Assembly (NCBI GenBank): GCA_027924585.1
Contig: BSBM01000602.1
Location: 5,517,501 to 5,581,500, forward strand
From: Larix kaempferi
Lineage: Eukaryota; Streptophyta; Pinopsida; Pinales; Pinaceae
Length of the DNA: 64,000 nucleotides
Reading direction: 5' to 3'
The notes under the pieces were generated by a model. That model was not told where the DNA came from and did no database searches. It saw nothing but the letters and a program-made list of their open reading frames with translations. Positions 20,859 through 31,813 of the stretch are shown piece by piece (position 1 is the stretch's first letter; every line of letters begins with the position of its first letter). The position numbers were made by a program, and so were the translations under genes.

Positions 20859-22562
20859 CTACACCATGTTCTTGTCATGGTGAAACAACCTGTCACAGAA
20901 TATAGGAATTTCTGAGAGCTTCAAAGAACTCTGAATGTCAGCAAACACTTTGATCTTAAAGATCCAAATGGAAGTTACACTTGACTTCCCTTGTTGTCTG
21001 AGAATCACTTTCCATATATCAGTATCCATTTTCAATTGAAAAGCATTGTTCCAAACTTGAAGTTTGGCTAACTCCACATCCATGATTGAAATTGAATCAA
21101 TGACATGGCTCCCACTAGAGCAACCTTGGAACCCCACAAAAGGTTCCTTAGTGAGATCAACTGAAGGCTTCTTGGCCTTCTCCCTCTGTTTCTCTGAATG
21201 AGAAGTCTCATGGACTTCTATGTCTGAGTCATTGTAAGACTCCCTCTTGATCTCTAAAACTTGACAGGGGTTATTCATTAAAGCTTTAACAACATGTCCT
21301 AAAACCTTGTAAAGGTCCCCCCCACGGACACCAATTTCAATAGCTGAGCTCATATTTCCACCTTTAGTCCATACTAAAGCCTTTCCTTCTGAGAAGGCTA
21401 TAGAGAACCCCTTGTCTTCTAAAATTGCCACTGAAAGAACATTCCTCTTTAAACTGGGAACATATAAAATTTCTTCAACATGAATTAACGTACCTGAATC
21501 AAGCTTTAAGGCTGTTGAACCAACTCCTTTTATTTCAAAGGTACTTCTGTTTCCCATCTCTACTTTCTTATTGAAATTCTTGGCCTTGTAACGCATAAGA
21601 GCCTTTTTGTATCCAGTCATATGCTTGGTGGCCCCACTGTCAATCCACCATGAGTCTGATGAGTTGGAGATGGAACCTGAGAGAGATGAAATAAGGTAGT
21701 ACTCTTTTTTATCTTTTTCTTTGGTCTCAACTTTAGATTTCTTTTGTTGAGGCTCTTCTTCTTCTATAGCAGTTGATGCATGGTGCTTCCCTTTATGCCA
21801 ATTCTTGTTAGGAGGATTTCTACAAACGTTTGCATAATGACCGAGCTTGTTACATTTAAAACATCTTACTTTTGACTTATGAGAGTGATTACCTTGAGGT
21901 CTCTTACCTTTGTTCTGGTGCTGAGGGAAACTTCTTTCTCTCCTTGTCTTGGCAATAAGAGCAAGGTTCTTTTCAGTTTGGGGTCCAGATCTACTCTGGA
22001 TTCTGCCTTCTTCTTCTAAGCAATCATGCCATAATCTATCAAAGCTTGGTTGAGTTTCTCTTCCGTTCACTGCTGAAAGGAATGTCTCACAAGATGTAGG
22101 GAGGCCATCTATAGCTGTTTGCACAAGATCATCATCATCTACTTCAACTCCAATTGCCATGAGTTGATCTTTTAACTGAGCAATCTTTGAGAAGAAAGAG
22201 GCAACTGTTTCTTTGTCCTCTATCTTCAATGAACGAAGTTTCTTTTTCAAGACCCTCTTTTGAGTAGGTGCCTTCTTCTCATAGAGATTAGCTAGGGCAT
22301 CAAAACATTCCTTGGTTGTCCTTAGAGGAGCTATTATAGGCATCAAATTATCTTTGACTGAGTCAAAGATCACCCTCTTTGTTTTAGCTTGCTTCTTCTT
22401 GAATGCTGCTCTTCCTTGAGTTGTTGTGGGTTCTTCCACAACATTAGTGACCAATTCATCCAAGTCATTTTCCTCCAAAATATTTAACACCCTAGCCTTC
22501 CATGCATTAAAGTTTGAGGCTCCTTCAAGCCTATCTTCTGCCTTTACAGAGTTAGAAGCCAT
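20859..22562 (-). CDS. Copia gag-protease with truncated pol, 567 aa
   Basis: Minus-strand open frame starting MASNSVKAED. Residues about 10-200 form a copia gag of the UBN2/DUF4219 type (EGASNFNAWKARVL near the N-terminus; LKKKLRSLKIEDKETVASFF and GLPTSCETFLSAV in the capsid part). Residues 234-247 are a CCHC zinc knuckle (CFKCNKLGHYANVC). WWIDSGATKHMT (D308) is the protease active site, and LYVPSLKRNVLSV plus GDLYKV follow as in the protease-to-GAG-pre-integrase segment. There is no integrase core or RT. The tail SEIPIFCDRLFHHDKNMV stops, then VVWTKPLSSTSLVLLR, the C-terminal end of copia RNase H, follows in frame to about 20790. Intact start and long frame suggest gag was maintained recently. 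Mobilisation would need pol from another element. Confidence 0.88.
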   Translation of the reverse strand: MASNSVKAEDRLEGASNFNAWKARVLNILEENDLDELVTNVVEEPTTTQGRAAFKKKQAKTKRVIFDSVKDNLMPIIAPLRTTKECFDALANLYEKKAPTQKRVLKKKLRSLKIEDKETVASFFSKIAQLKDQLMAIGVEVDDDDLVQTAIDGLPTSCETFLSAVNGRETQPSFDRLWHDCLEEEGRIQSRSGPQTEKNLALIAKTRRERSFPQHQNKGKRPQGNHSHKSKVRCFKCNKLGHYANVCRNPPNKNWHKGKHHASTAIEEEEPQQKKSKVETKEKDKKEYYLISSLSGSISNSSDSWWIDSGATKHMTGYKKALMRYKAKNFNKKVEMGNRSTFEIKGVGSTALKLDSGTLIHVEEILYVPSLKRNVLSVAILEDKGFSIAFSEGKALVWTKGGNMSSAIEIGVRGGDLYKVLGHVVKALMNNPCQVLEIKRESYNDSDIEVHETSHSEKQREKAKKPSVDLTKEPFVGFQGCSSGSHVIDSISIMDVELAKLQVWNNAFQLKMDTDIWKVILRQQGKSSVTSIWIFKIKVFADIQSSLKLSEIPIFCDRLFHHDKNMV

Positions 22563-22672
22563 CTCAAACTCTTACAGTCAGCTTGCCAAGTAAGCTTTTG
22601 TGAACTGGAGATCTTGTCTTAGGATTGATGTAGTTTCTGTTGGCTGCAAAACAGAGTTAGCTACACCCTAAA

Positions 22673-22684
22673 GCTCTAATACCA
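22673..22684 (-). other. Primer-binding site, left copia unit
   Basis: The minus strand reads TGGTATTAGAGC directly after the LTR end, one mismatch from the initiator-Met tRNA complement TGGTATCAGAGC used by most copia elements. Confidence 0.9.
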
Positions 22685-25381
22685 TGTTGAAATTACAGGT
22701 TATGTACGTTTTATCGCATATAAAAAACTTGATACAACATGTAACCAATTATACTGCTTAATTTAAATTTAAACTAAATTAAAACCTAAATAATATAATT
22801 TTCATCTCTTTCAACATAATGCTCCATTTGGTCACTGCATTAATGTTGGTCCTCGAGAATCATCAAATGCTAAGTTCAGAAAATAAAATGAATCTCAAAT
22901 AACATTTATAGTAAAATAACCATGTACTGCATTAAAGAATTAAAACCAACATTTGGATCCAACTTATACTTAGATAGTTCTGAGTTTGATCTTGTCACTG
23001 AAAGGACAAGTCAAACTAGTTAAACCATATACGTAACTTGAGAGAGAGAGAAGGTTCAGGTAAAAATAAACAGACCTCAAGTTCTTCAATCAATAAACAA
23101 ATGACAGGGGTAAAAGAAACACACAGGTGCTGCCGACTTCAAAAGGCAAGCACATAAGCAAACACCCACAAATAATAATTTACACAGAGTTCAATTGCAG
23201 AGACATTGTTGGTAGTATGGTTGCCGTTACACCAAAACCCACAGGTGATTGGTAAACTCACCACCGCCAAATTTCAAGGATCCACGAGAGGCGATTAGTC
23301 CCTTGTCACGATACACCGGGGAGCGCTGACTACTTGCAATTTCGTGCAACAATCTCCCCCTCAACGCGAGCCGAGTGTGTAGCGAACTCGTGACCTCTTG
23401 CTCTGATACCAATTGTTGGTAGTACGACTGTCGTTACACCAAAATCCGCAGGTGATTGGTAAACTCACCACCGCCAGATTTCAAGGATCCACGAGAGGCG
23501 ATTAGTCCCTTGTCACGATACACCGAGGAGCGCTGACTACTTGCAATTTCGTGCAACAGACATGTCTAGTGACCATACTGTAAGTACTCACCCACAGATC
23601 TCACACAACAATCAAGCACAAAAGAACCAGAGATGAGTCTAAGAAGGAAACCACATATATGAAAATTAAACCCGTGAGGAAGCTGGCCGTGGACAGAGAT
23701 CCGAGCAGCAAAATCGTGTTTCTAGCTCATAGCAAGAACAAATCGTGGAACAACCAACAATGAGGAAGAAAACACGAGAGGGAAATCAGCACAACAGATG
23801 ACCGTGGAGGATGAGCCCGTGAGGGGAGAACAGTAGTGAATGATAAACCCGTGAGGGGGAGAATAGCCCAACCCATAAAAAAAATAAAACGCAGAGGTAA
23901 ACTCGTGAATGATCAATATGTGAGAAAGCCCAGCAAAATAAAAACGCAGAGATGAGAAAATGAACCCGTGAGAGATCAGAACCAGTGAGATCAAATCGTG
24001 ACATCAATTGCGGATGGATGAAACCCGTGAAGGAATAATCAACAGCTGCAGCAAAAAGAGAAACAAGTGCAGGCTCGTGAAAACCGTGGAGGAGCAGACC
24101 CAAAACGAATAATTTGAGGAGAAGTAAAAACACTTGAAGAGTAAGTTCACGGTTTGTTGATTTAGAGCATAAGTTTATATATAGTTTTAGAGTTAGAAAA
24201 CTTAGGATTAAAATAAAGTAAATAATAATAAAAACTTAGGATTAAAAAAGAATAAAGTAAATAAATAAATAAGAAATAAGATAAATAAAAGAAATAATAA
24301 ATATTAAAAAATCAAAAGATAAAGTACCAATGGTCCAAGGTTACAAAAGGATAAGACTTGAATGGTCCAATAAAAAAAACTTTATTAATAAACTCATAGT
24401 CTTTATTAATAAAAATTAATAAGACAAAAAATAATTATTTAATAAGTTTACCATAAAGTGAAGGTCCAAAAAGGTCCACCAAAAGGTAAAAAGATCAAAA
24501 CCATAAGTGGGACAAAACATAAGGTAACTATAATAATACAAGGTCCTTAATATACCCTGAGGTAAAAATACTCCATAAGGTAGGAGTCATCATAGTCAAA
24601 GGTGCACACAAGTAAGAGTGCAAGGACCAAGTAAGAATAGAACCATGGGTCAACAACCATAAGATCAAAGTGGACAAGCATTCAAATGGGACCAACAAGA
24701 CCAAAGGCTTTTCTCTCTCTCAAGATACATAGTTTATATATATTTTTGTCATCATTGTATAAGGGGGAAGATCCAAATGGATGGTACTATCCTTTTGTCC
24801 TTAACGTCGTTCCTAAGGATTAGGTATAGAGACATCATCAAGCGGTGGCCAGTCCCTTGAGAAGCAACATAGCAATAACTGATTAGGAGAGGGGACAACA
24901 ATATCTTCCATTCTTAATGAATGGCTTTCATCCCAAGGCTGAGCCTCAGTCCTAGACTAGGACATGTTGATCAACCATCTGGTCCATGACAAGGATCTCC
25001 ATTCTCCCAGAGAATGGTCCTCAGCCTCAAGCTAAGCATTCAGTCCTAGACTGAATGTTGATCAACCATCTGCAAGACCGAGGATGTCTCTGTCTCAAGC
25101 TGTAGGATCTGCTTGGTCATTATGACCAAGAAACCGTCTGGTTCTAGACCATAATACCCTAGAGACAAATAGGGGCCCTAGCCACATGCTAGAGACTTTG
25201 CCATGGCATCAACCTGCTTGGTCCTCGACTAAGAACCCCAAGAGACAACTGGGGGCCCTAGGCTACCTTCTAGGGTCTTACTCATTACTCTGCCTCGTTA
25301 ACTTGACCAGGAACCCTAGTTAACTAACTAGGGTACCATTCTCTCTGAGAATGGGTCTCGCAGCTGCACTGAAAATTAACA
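22685..25381 (-). repeat. Copia LTR copy B (2,697 bp, interrupted)
   Basis: Shared by both units of the array: it is the 5' LTR of the left unit and the 3' LTR of the right unit. Subtracting the 352-bp miniature element and its 5-bp duplication at 23207-23563 leaves 2,340 bp, matching copy A (2,338 bp). It carries the same palindrome block (about 24907-25355) and TATA candidate. Confidence 0.92.
23207..23558 (-). mobile_element. Miniature LTR retrotransposon (TRIM/SMART type), 352 bp
   Basis: Two 145-bp direct repeats (23207-23351 and 23414-23558), each TGTTGGTAG...GTGCAACA, flank a 62-bp spacer. The spacer has TCTCCCCCTC at its left edge (a polypurine tract on the minus strand) and GCTCTGATACCA at 23400-23411 (a perfect initiator-Met primer site on the minus strand), so the element is in minus orientation. 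It has no coding capacity. The 5-bp duplication GACAT flanks it exactly (23202-23206, 23559-23563), and LTRs A and C show the uninterrupted site with a single GACAT. The LTR copies differ at only a few positions, so the insertion is fairly young. It must use enzymes from another element. Confidence 0.93.
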
Positions 25382-25500
25382 CTCCCTCTTAGCAAGAGAG
25401 GCATTCTCAACAATACTAAGCTTGTCGAAGACAGAGGCTTAGTCCACACAACTGACAACTGCACCATGTTCTTGTCATGGTGAAACAACCTGTCATAGAA
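25382..25500 (-). pseudogene. RNase H C-terminal remnant, right copia unit
   Basis: On the minus strand the frame reads VVWTKPLSSTSLVLLRMPLL up to the purine tract, matching the end of copia pol (family: ADI.TKPL). In the left unit a TAG codon sits just before this motif; here the same codon is CAG, so the stop there is a private mutation of the left copy. Confidence 0.65.
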
Positions 25501-25512
25501 TACAGGAATTTC

Positions 25513-27150
25513 TCAGAGCTTCAAAGAACTCTGAATGTCATCAAACACTTTGATCTTAAAGATCCAAATGGAAGTTACACTTGACTTCCCTTGCTGTCTG
25601 AGAATAACTTTCCTTATATCATTATCCATTTTCAACTGAAAAGCATTGTTCCAAACTTGAAGTTTGGCTAACTCCACATCCATGATTGAACTTGAATCAG
25701 TGACATGGCTCCCACTGGAGCAACCTTGGAACCCCACAAAAGGTTCCTTAGTGAGATCAATTGAAGACTTCTTGGCCTTCTCCCTCTGTTTCTCTGAATG
25801 AGAAGTCTCATGGACTTCTATGTCTGATTCATTGTAAGACTCCCTCTTGATCTCTGAAACTTGACAAGGGTTATTCATTAGAGCTTTAACAACATGTCCT
25901 GAAACCTTGTAAAGGTCCCCCTCACGGACACCAATTTCAATAGTTGAGCTCATATTTCCACCTTTAGTCCATACTAAAGCCTTTCCTTCTGAGAAGGCTA
26001 TAGAGAACCCCTTGTCTTCTAAAATTGCCACTGAAAGAACATTCCTCTTTAAACCAGGGACATATAAAATTTCTTCAACATGAATTAACGTACTTGAATC
26101 AAGCTTTAACGTTGTTGAACCAACTCCTTTTATTTCAAAGGTACTTCTGTTTCCCATCTCTACTTTCTTATTGAAATTCTTGGCCTTGTAATGCATAAGA
26201 GCCTTTTTGTATCCAGTCATATGCTTGGTGGCCCCACTGTCAATCCACCATGAGTCTGATGAGTTGGAGATGGAACCTGAGAGAGATGAAATAAGGTAGT
26301 ACTCTTTTTTATCTTTTTCTTTGGTCTCAACTTTAGATTTCTTTTGTTGAGGCTCTTCTTCTTCTATAGTAGTTGAAGCATGGTGCTTCCCTTTATGCCA
26401 ATTCTTGTTAGGAGGATTTCTACAAACGTTTGCATAATGGTCGAGCTTGTTACATTTAAAACATCTTACTTTTGACTTATGAGAGTGATTACCTTGAGGT
26501 CTCTTACCTTTGTTCTGGTGTTGAGGGAAACTTCTTTCTCTCCTTGTCTTGGCAGTAAGAGCAAGGTTCTTTTCAGTTTGGGGTCCAGATCTACTCTGGA
26601 TTCTGCCTTCTTCTTCTAAGCAATCATGCCATAATCTATCAAAGCTTGGTTGAGTTTCTCTTTCGTTCACTACTGAAAGGAATGTCTCCCAAGATGTAGG
26701 GAGGCCATCTACAGTTGTTTGCACAAGATCATCATCATCTACTTCAACTCCAATTGCCATGAGTTGATCTTTTAACTGAGCAATCTTTGAGAAGAAAGAG
26801 GCAACTATTTCTTTGTCCTCCATCTTCAATGAACGAAGTTTCTTTTTCAAGACCCTCTTTTGAGTAGGTGCCTTCTTCTCATAGAGATTAGCTAAGGCAT
26901 CAAAACATTCCTTGGCTGTCCTTAGAGGAGCTATTATAGGCATCAAATTATCTTTGACTGAGTCAAATATCACCCTCTTTGTTTTAGCTTGCTTCTTCTT
27001 GAATGCTGCTCTTCCTTGAGTTGTTGTGGGTTCTTCCACAACATTAGTGACCAAGTCATCCAAGTCATTTTCCTCCAAAATATTTAACACCCTAGCCTTC
27101 CATGCATTAAAGTTTGAGGCTCCTTCAAGCCTATCTACAGCCTTTACAGA
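25513..27150 (-). pseudogene. Copia gag-protease, right unit, start codon lost
   Basis: Nearly identical to the left-unit gag-protease. The start ATG is AAG here (about 27159-27161), so the first usable Met is at 27090, removing about 40 residues of the gag N-terminus. The knuckle reads CFKCNKLDHYANVC, with glycine changed to aspartate. WWIDSGATKHMT of the protease is kept. The frame ends earlier than in the left copy because the codon after SSLKL is TGA instead of TCA. Both copies have the same pol deletion and equal internal length, so the deletion predates the duplication. Likely non-functional. Confidence 0.88.
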
Positions 27151-27272
27151 GTTAGAAGCCTTCTCAAACTCTTACAGTCAGCTTGCCAAGTAAGCTTTTG
27201 TGAACTGGAGATCTTGTCTTAGGATCGATGTAGTTTCTGTTGGTTGCAAAACAGAGTTAGCTACACCCTAAA

Positions 27273-27284
27273 GCTCTGATACCA
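27273..27284 (-). other. Primer-binding site, right copia unit
   Basis: The minus strand reads TGGTATCAGAGC, a perfect match to the initiator-Met tRNA 3' end complement, directly at the LTR boundary. Confidence 0.93.
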
Positions 27285-29628
27285 TGTTGACATTATAGGT
27301 TATGTACGTTTTATCGCATATAAAAAACTTGATACAAGAACATGTAAACAATTGTATTGCTTAATTTAAATTTAAACTGAATTAAAACCTAAATAACATA
27401 ATCTTCATCTCTTTCAACTTAATGCTCCATTTGGTCACTGCATTAATGTTGGTCCTCGAGAATCATCAAATGCTAAGTTCAAAAAATAAAATGAATCTCA
27501 AATAACATTTACAGTAAAATAACCATGTATTGCATTAAAGAATTAAAACCAACATTTGGATCCAACTTATACTCAGATAGTTCTGAGTTTGATCTTGTCA
27601 CTGAAAGGACAAGTCAAACTAGTTAAACCATATACGTAACTTGAGAGAGAGAGAAGGTTTAGGTAAAAATAAACAGACCTCAAGTTCTTCAATCAATAAA
27701 CAAATGACAGGGGTAAAAGAAACACACATGTGTTGCCGACTTCAAAAGGCAAGCACATAAGCAAACACCCACACATAATAATTTACGCAGAGTTCAATTG
27801 CAGAGACATGTCTAGTGACCATACTGTAAGTACTCACCCACAAATCTCACACAACAATCAAGCACAAAAGAACCAACTATGAGTCTAAGAAGGAAACCAC
27901 AGATATGAGAATTAAACCTGTGAGGAAGCTGGCCGTGGACAGAGATCCGAGCAGCAAAATCGTGCTGCTAGCTCACAACAAGAACAAATCATGGAACAAC
28001 CAACAATGAGGAAGAAAACCCGAGAGGGAAATCAACACAAGAGATAGCCGTGAAGGATGAGCCCATGAGGGGAGAACAACAGTGAATGATAAACCTGTGA
28101 GGGGGAGAATAGCCCATCCCATAAAAAAAAATAAAACGCAAAGGTAAACTCGTGAATGATCAATACGTGAGAAAGCCCAGCAAAATAAAAACGCAGAGAT
28201 GAGAAAATGAACCCGTGAGAGATCAGAACCAATGAGATCAAATAGTGAGATCAAATCGTGAGATCAATTGCGGATGGATGAACCCCATGAAGTAATAATC
28301 AACAGCTGCAGCAAAAAGAGAAACAAGTGCAGGCTCGTGAAAACCGTGGAGGAGCAGACCCAAAACGAATAATCTGAGGAGAAGTAAAAACACGTGAAGA
28401 GTAAGTTCACGGTTTGTTGATTTAGAGCATAAGTTTATATATAGTTTTAGAGTTAGAAAATTTAGGATTAAAATAAAGTAAATAATAATAAAAACTTAGG
28501 ATTAAAAAAGAATAAAGTAAATAAAAGAAATAAAAAGAAATAATAAATATTAAAAAATCAAAAGATAAAGTACCAATGGTCCAAGGTTACAAAAGGATAA
28601 GACTTGAATGGTCCAATAAAAATAAACTTCATTAATAAACTCATAGTCTTTATTAATAAAAATTAATAAGACAAAAAAATATTATTTAATAAGTTTACCA
28701 TAAAGTGAAGGTGAAAAAAGTCCAACAAAAGGTAAAAAGATCAAAACCATAAGTGGGACAAAACATAAGGTAAGTATAATAATACAAGGTCCTTAATATA
28801 CCTTTAGGTAAAAATACTCCATAAGTTAGGAGTCATCATAGTCAAAGGTGCACACAAGTGAGAGTGCTAGGACCAAGTAAGAATAGAACCATGGGTCAAC
28901 AACCATAAGATCAAAGTGGACAAGCAATCAAATGGGACCAACAAGACCAAAGACTTTTCTCTCTCTCAAGATACATAGTTTATATATATTTTTGTCATCA
29001 CTATACAAGGGGGAAGATCCAAACAGATGGTACTATCCTTTTGTCCTTAACGTTGTTCCTAAGGGTTAGGTACTAGAGACATTGTCAAGCGGTGGCCAGT
29101 CCCTTGAGAAGCAACCTAGCAATAACTGATTAGGAGAGGGGACAACAATATCTTCCATTCTTAATGAATGGCTTTCATCCCAAGATTGAGCCTCAGTCCT
29201 AGACTAGGACATGTTGATCAACCATCTGGTCCATGACCAGGATCTCCATTCTCCCAGAGAATGGTCCTCAGCCTCAAGATGAGCATTCAGTCCTAGACTG
29301 AATGTTGATCAACCATCTGCAGGACCTAGGATGTCTCTATCTCAACCTGTAGGATCTGCTTGGTCATTATGACCAAGAAACCGTCTGGTTCTAGACCAGA
29401 ATACCCTAGAGACAAATAAGGGCCCTAGCCACATGCTAGAGACTTTGCCATGGCATCAACCTACTTGGCCCTCGACCAAGAACCCCAGGAGACAACTGGG
29501 GGCGCTATGGTACCTTCTAGGGTCTTGCTCATTACTCTGCCTGGTTAACTTGACCAAGAACCCTAGTTAACTAACTAGGGTACCATTCTCTCTGAGAATG
29601 GGTCTCACAGCTGCACTAAAAATTAACA
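27285..29628 (-). repeat. Copia LTR copy C (2,344 bp)
   Basis: Starts TGTTGACATTATAGG and ends AAAAATTAACA. It is the 5' LTR of the right unit, and hence of the whole array on the minus strand. TATA candidate at 28433-28444; palindrome block at about 29155-29602. Confidence 0.92.
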
Positions 29629-29633
29629 CATGC

Positions 29634-30891
29634 AGCCCAATTTGTATGCCCTTTACATGATGAGAATTTTAAAGGCACCAGTTCAATAATTTCTTTGTTT
29701 TATTAAATAAAAGAAAAAAAAGAAAATGAATTATGTTCTTTTGGTTAAAAGCCTAATCAAAGGAAAATTGATCTATAAATAAGACCTCCCTCATAAATTA
29801 TGCCAGCAAGGCTTAGTATCCTATCGAGTCAATTGAAATGTACAAATTGGAATGGGATGAAATGTTGTTTTCAATCACGATGATGCTTGTGTAGTATATT
29901 AATGAAAGTTTTGTATTATGAATGAAACTTAATATATGTGTTTGCTTGTTAAATGAGTTTCTTTAGTACGAGATCCAGGGGTTCCTGAAGCAGACCAAGG
30001 CAAAGGCACCATGATGTATATAAAGAAGTGGTGAGAAAGAAAATAATGTTCTAGTTGCATTTGGATGTCGACTTTGAGGATTTTAATTAGTTGGTCCAAA
30101 CAAGTTATTTGTTCTTGGGTGGGCATGCAGTCCAACGGCCTTTGATCCCTCCACCACCACTATTACACCCACACTCTAGCATAGTCAATATTCCTAAGAC
30201 ATCCAATGATGGTTGGTAGGTAAACCTCAATCCACCTTACCAAGGAGTTATAGTTTAGGGGGTGCATGAGCTTGAACAACCAAGCCTTGTGCTCCAGCCT
30301 ATTGTTACATCTGCTATTTCCTCTTTGCATTTTGAAAATCATGATGACCATATGCCCCCTGTGACTGAACAACCCCTAAAAAAAATGGAAACATATAGTC
30401 ATTCATCCTAATTTTGAAAAAATACTTGAAGTTCCTTCTGCCTCTACCCACCTAGAAAAGAAAGTTGTAAAGTCATAGATAGATAACAAAGACAACATTT
30501 AGTTAGATATTTTCCTTGAAATTTCTTCATGTTGCATTATGGGAATTTTGAGGTAAAAAAATTGGCCTCAAATCAAAAAATTTACCATCAAAATCAACTT
30601 TACAAAAATCAATCAAATTCTAGAGAATGACATCATCCTTTATGCATCTCTTATGGTTGAGATAGCATTGCTTGAATTAAAGTTGTTTACTTATCAAATT
30701 CTAAATGGTGGATGAAATATACTTATAAATTACTTAAATATAATATATATGTACTTAGTACTCTTAAAGTGCTTCCACTTTAAATTACTTTCACTTTTAA
30801 ATATAAAAATATATTACTAATCAAAAGTCAAACATAAATTCAAAAATGGAATCATGACTGAACACTTTTGCACTTTTGGACACGATGTAGT
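29634..30891 (+). other. Non-coding stretch between two LTR elements
   Basis: No element or gene recognised. Short open minus-strand frames at 29929-30135 and 30163-30372 have no motif and end at random positions. Composition becomes very AT-rich after 30700. Confidence 0.5.
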
Positions 30892-31065
30892 AAATAAATT
30901 ACATTATAAAATTATAATTATAATTAAAGTTATACCAATGCAAATAAGTTATGTTATAAAGTTAATTTATAAATTTGTTATAACGTGACATGATAATAAA
31001 GTTATTATAACATGTTATAAAGTGGTATGATAAATTTATTATATTATATATATGTGATATTGTAT
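30892..31065 (+). repeat. Left copy of a 175-bp AT-rich repeat flanking the next LTR element
   Basis: Runs from AAATAAATTACATTATAAAA through AAAGTTATACCAATG to TATATATGTGATATT, ending exactly where the LTR starts. A diverged copy lies at 38620-38806 directly after the truncated right LTR. Confidence 0.8.
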
Positions 31066-31066
31066 G

Positions 31067-31813
31067 TGTGGTGTCTCCGATCTAGAGGAATATAGATTTT
31101 TGGTTGTGTAATTTTTTCAAACAGTTTGAGTTACATTGATTTATAACTTTTATCAAATATTTGTAATCCCATAAAAATGATATGCAAGCATACACAAAAT
31201 GAGAGAGACAATATTGGCTTTTTATTATGAAATGGATGGATACAACAAAATCTACTCGCTGCTATAGCAGCTAAACCACACCAAGAGTACTAACACAATG
31301 AACCTGGAAGGTGAATGCCAATATGCACGGAAGCAGTCTCTCGAGTCCAGCCTCCAGCCCTCTCCAAGATGATGGTGAATCCAAAGATCAAGCTCAAGTA
31401 AGAACCCTGGATGCGTCCTTCTCCTTGTCTAGCTAGGGTGGAATTTCACCACCGAAATTAAACCCTAATGGGTGGATGGAGTTTTCCAACCCCAAACAAA
31501 AACTCTAGACTAACCCCTAGATGGTCTCAATAGACAATGTCCAAAATCAATAATCATGTCCAATATGGATGAGTTCTTCCCCTTTTATTTTCTTCTTTGG
31601 CCAAAAACCATGAGTAATAACATGGGTCACCCAAAACCACAAAACCATTTTTCCCAATACCATGGGCAATACCACGAGTTAGTGAATACCACTAAACCAC
31701 TTTAGTCGATAAAACACAAAATAACCACTAGATAAGATGATTTTAGCATATGGGAGTCTAATAGACTACTCGGTGGTCCCTATAGGCACCATCACGCAGA
31801 AGGGAACATCACA
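31067..31813 (-). repeat. Left (3') LTR, 747 bp
   Basis: Starts TGTGGTGTCTCCGATC and ends GGGAACATCACA, giving short inverted termini TGTG/CACA. Followed by the polypurine tract at 31814-31826. Confidence 0.8.

Larger units (their letters stand above)
18444..29628 (-). mobile_element. Copia array LTR-internal-LTR-internal-LTR, non-autonomous
   Basis: Three copies of one LTR (18444-20781, 22685-25381, 27285-29628) alternate with two internal regions of exactly equal length (1,903 bp: 20782-22684 and 25382-27284). Orientation is minus: primer-binding sites lie just left of the second and third LTRs, and a purine tract (on the minus strand) just right of the first and second. Each internal region encodes gag and protease, then joins almost directly to the C-terminal end of pol (TKPLSST motif), with integrase, RT and most of RNase H absent. 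Flanks CATGT (18439-18443) and CATGC (29629-29633) are a target duplication with one mismatch. This suggests one insertion later enlarged by LTR-LTR recombination. Confidence 0.9.
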
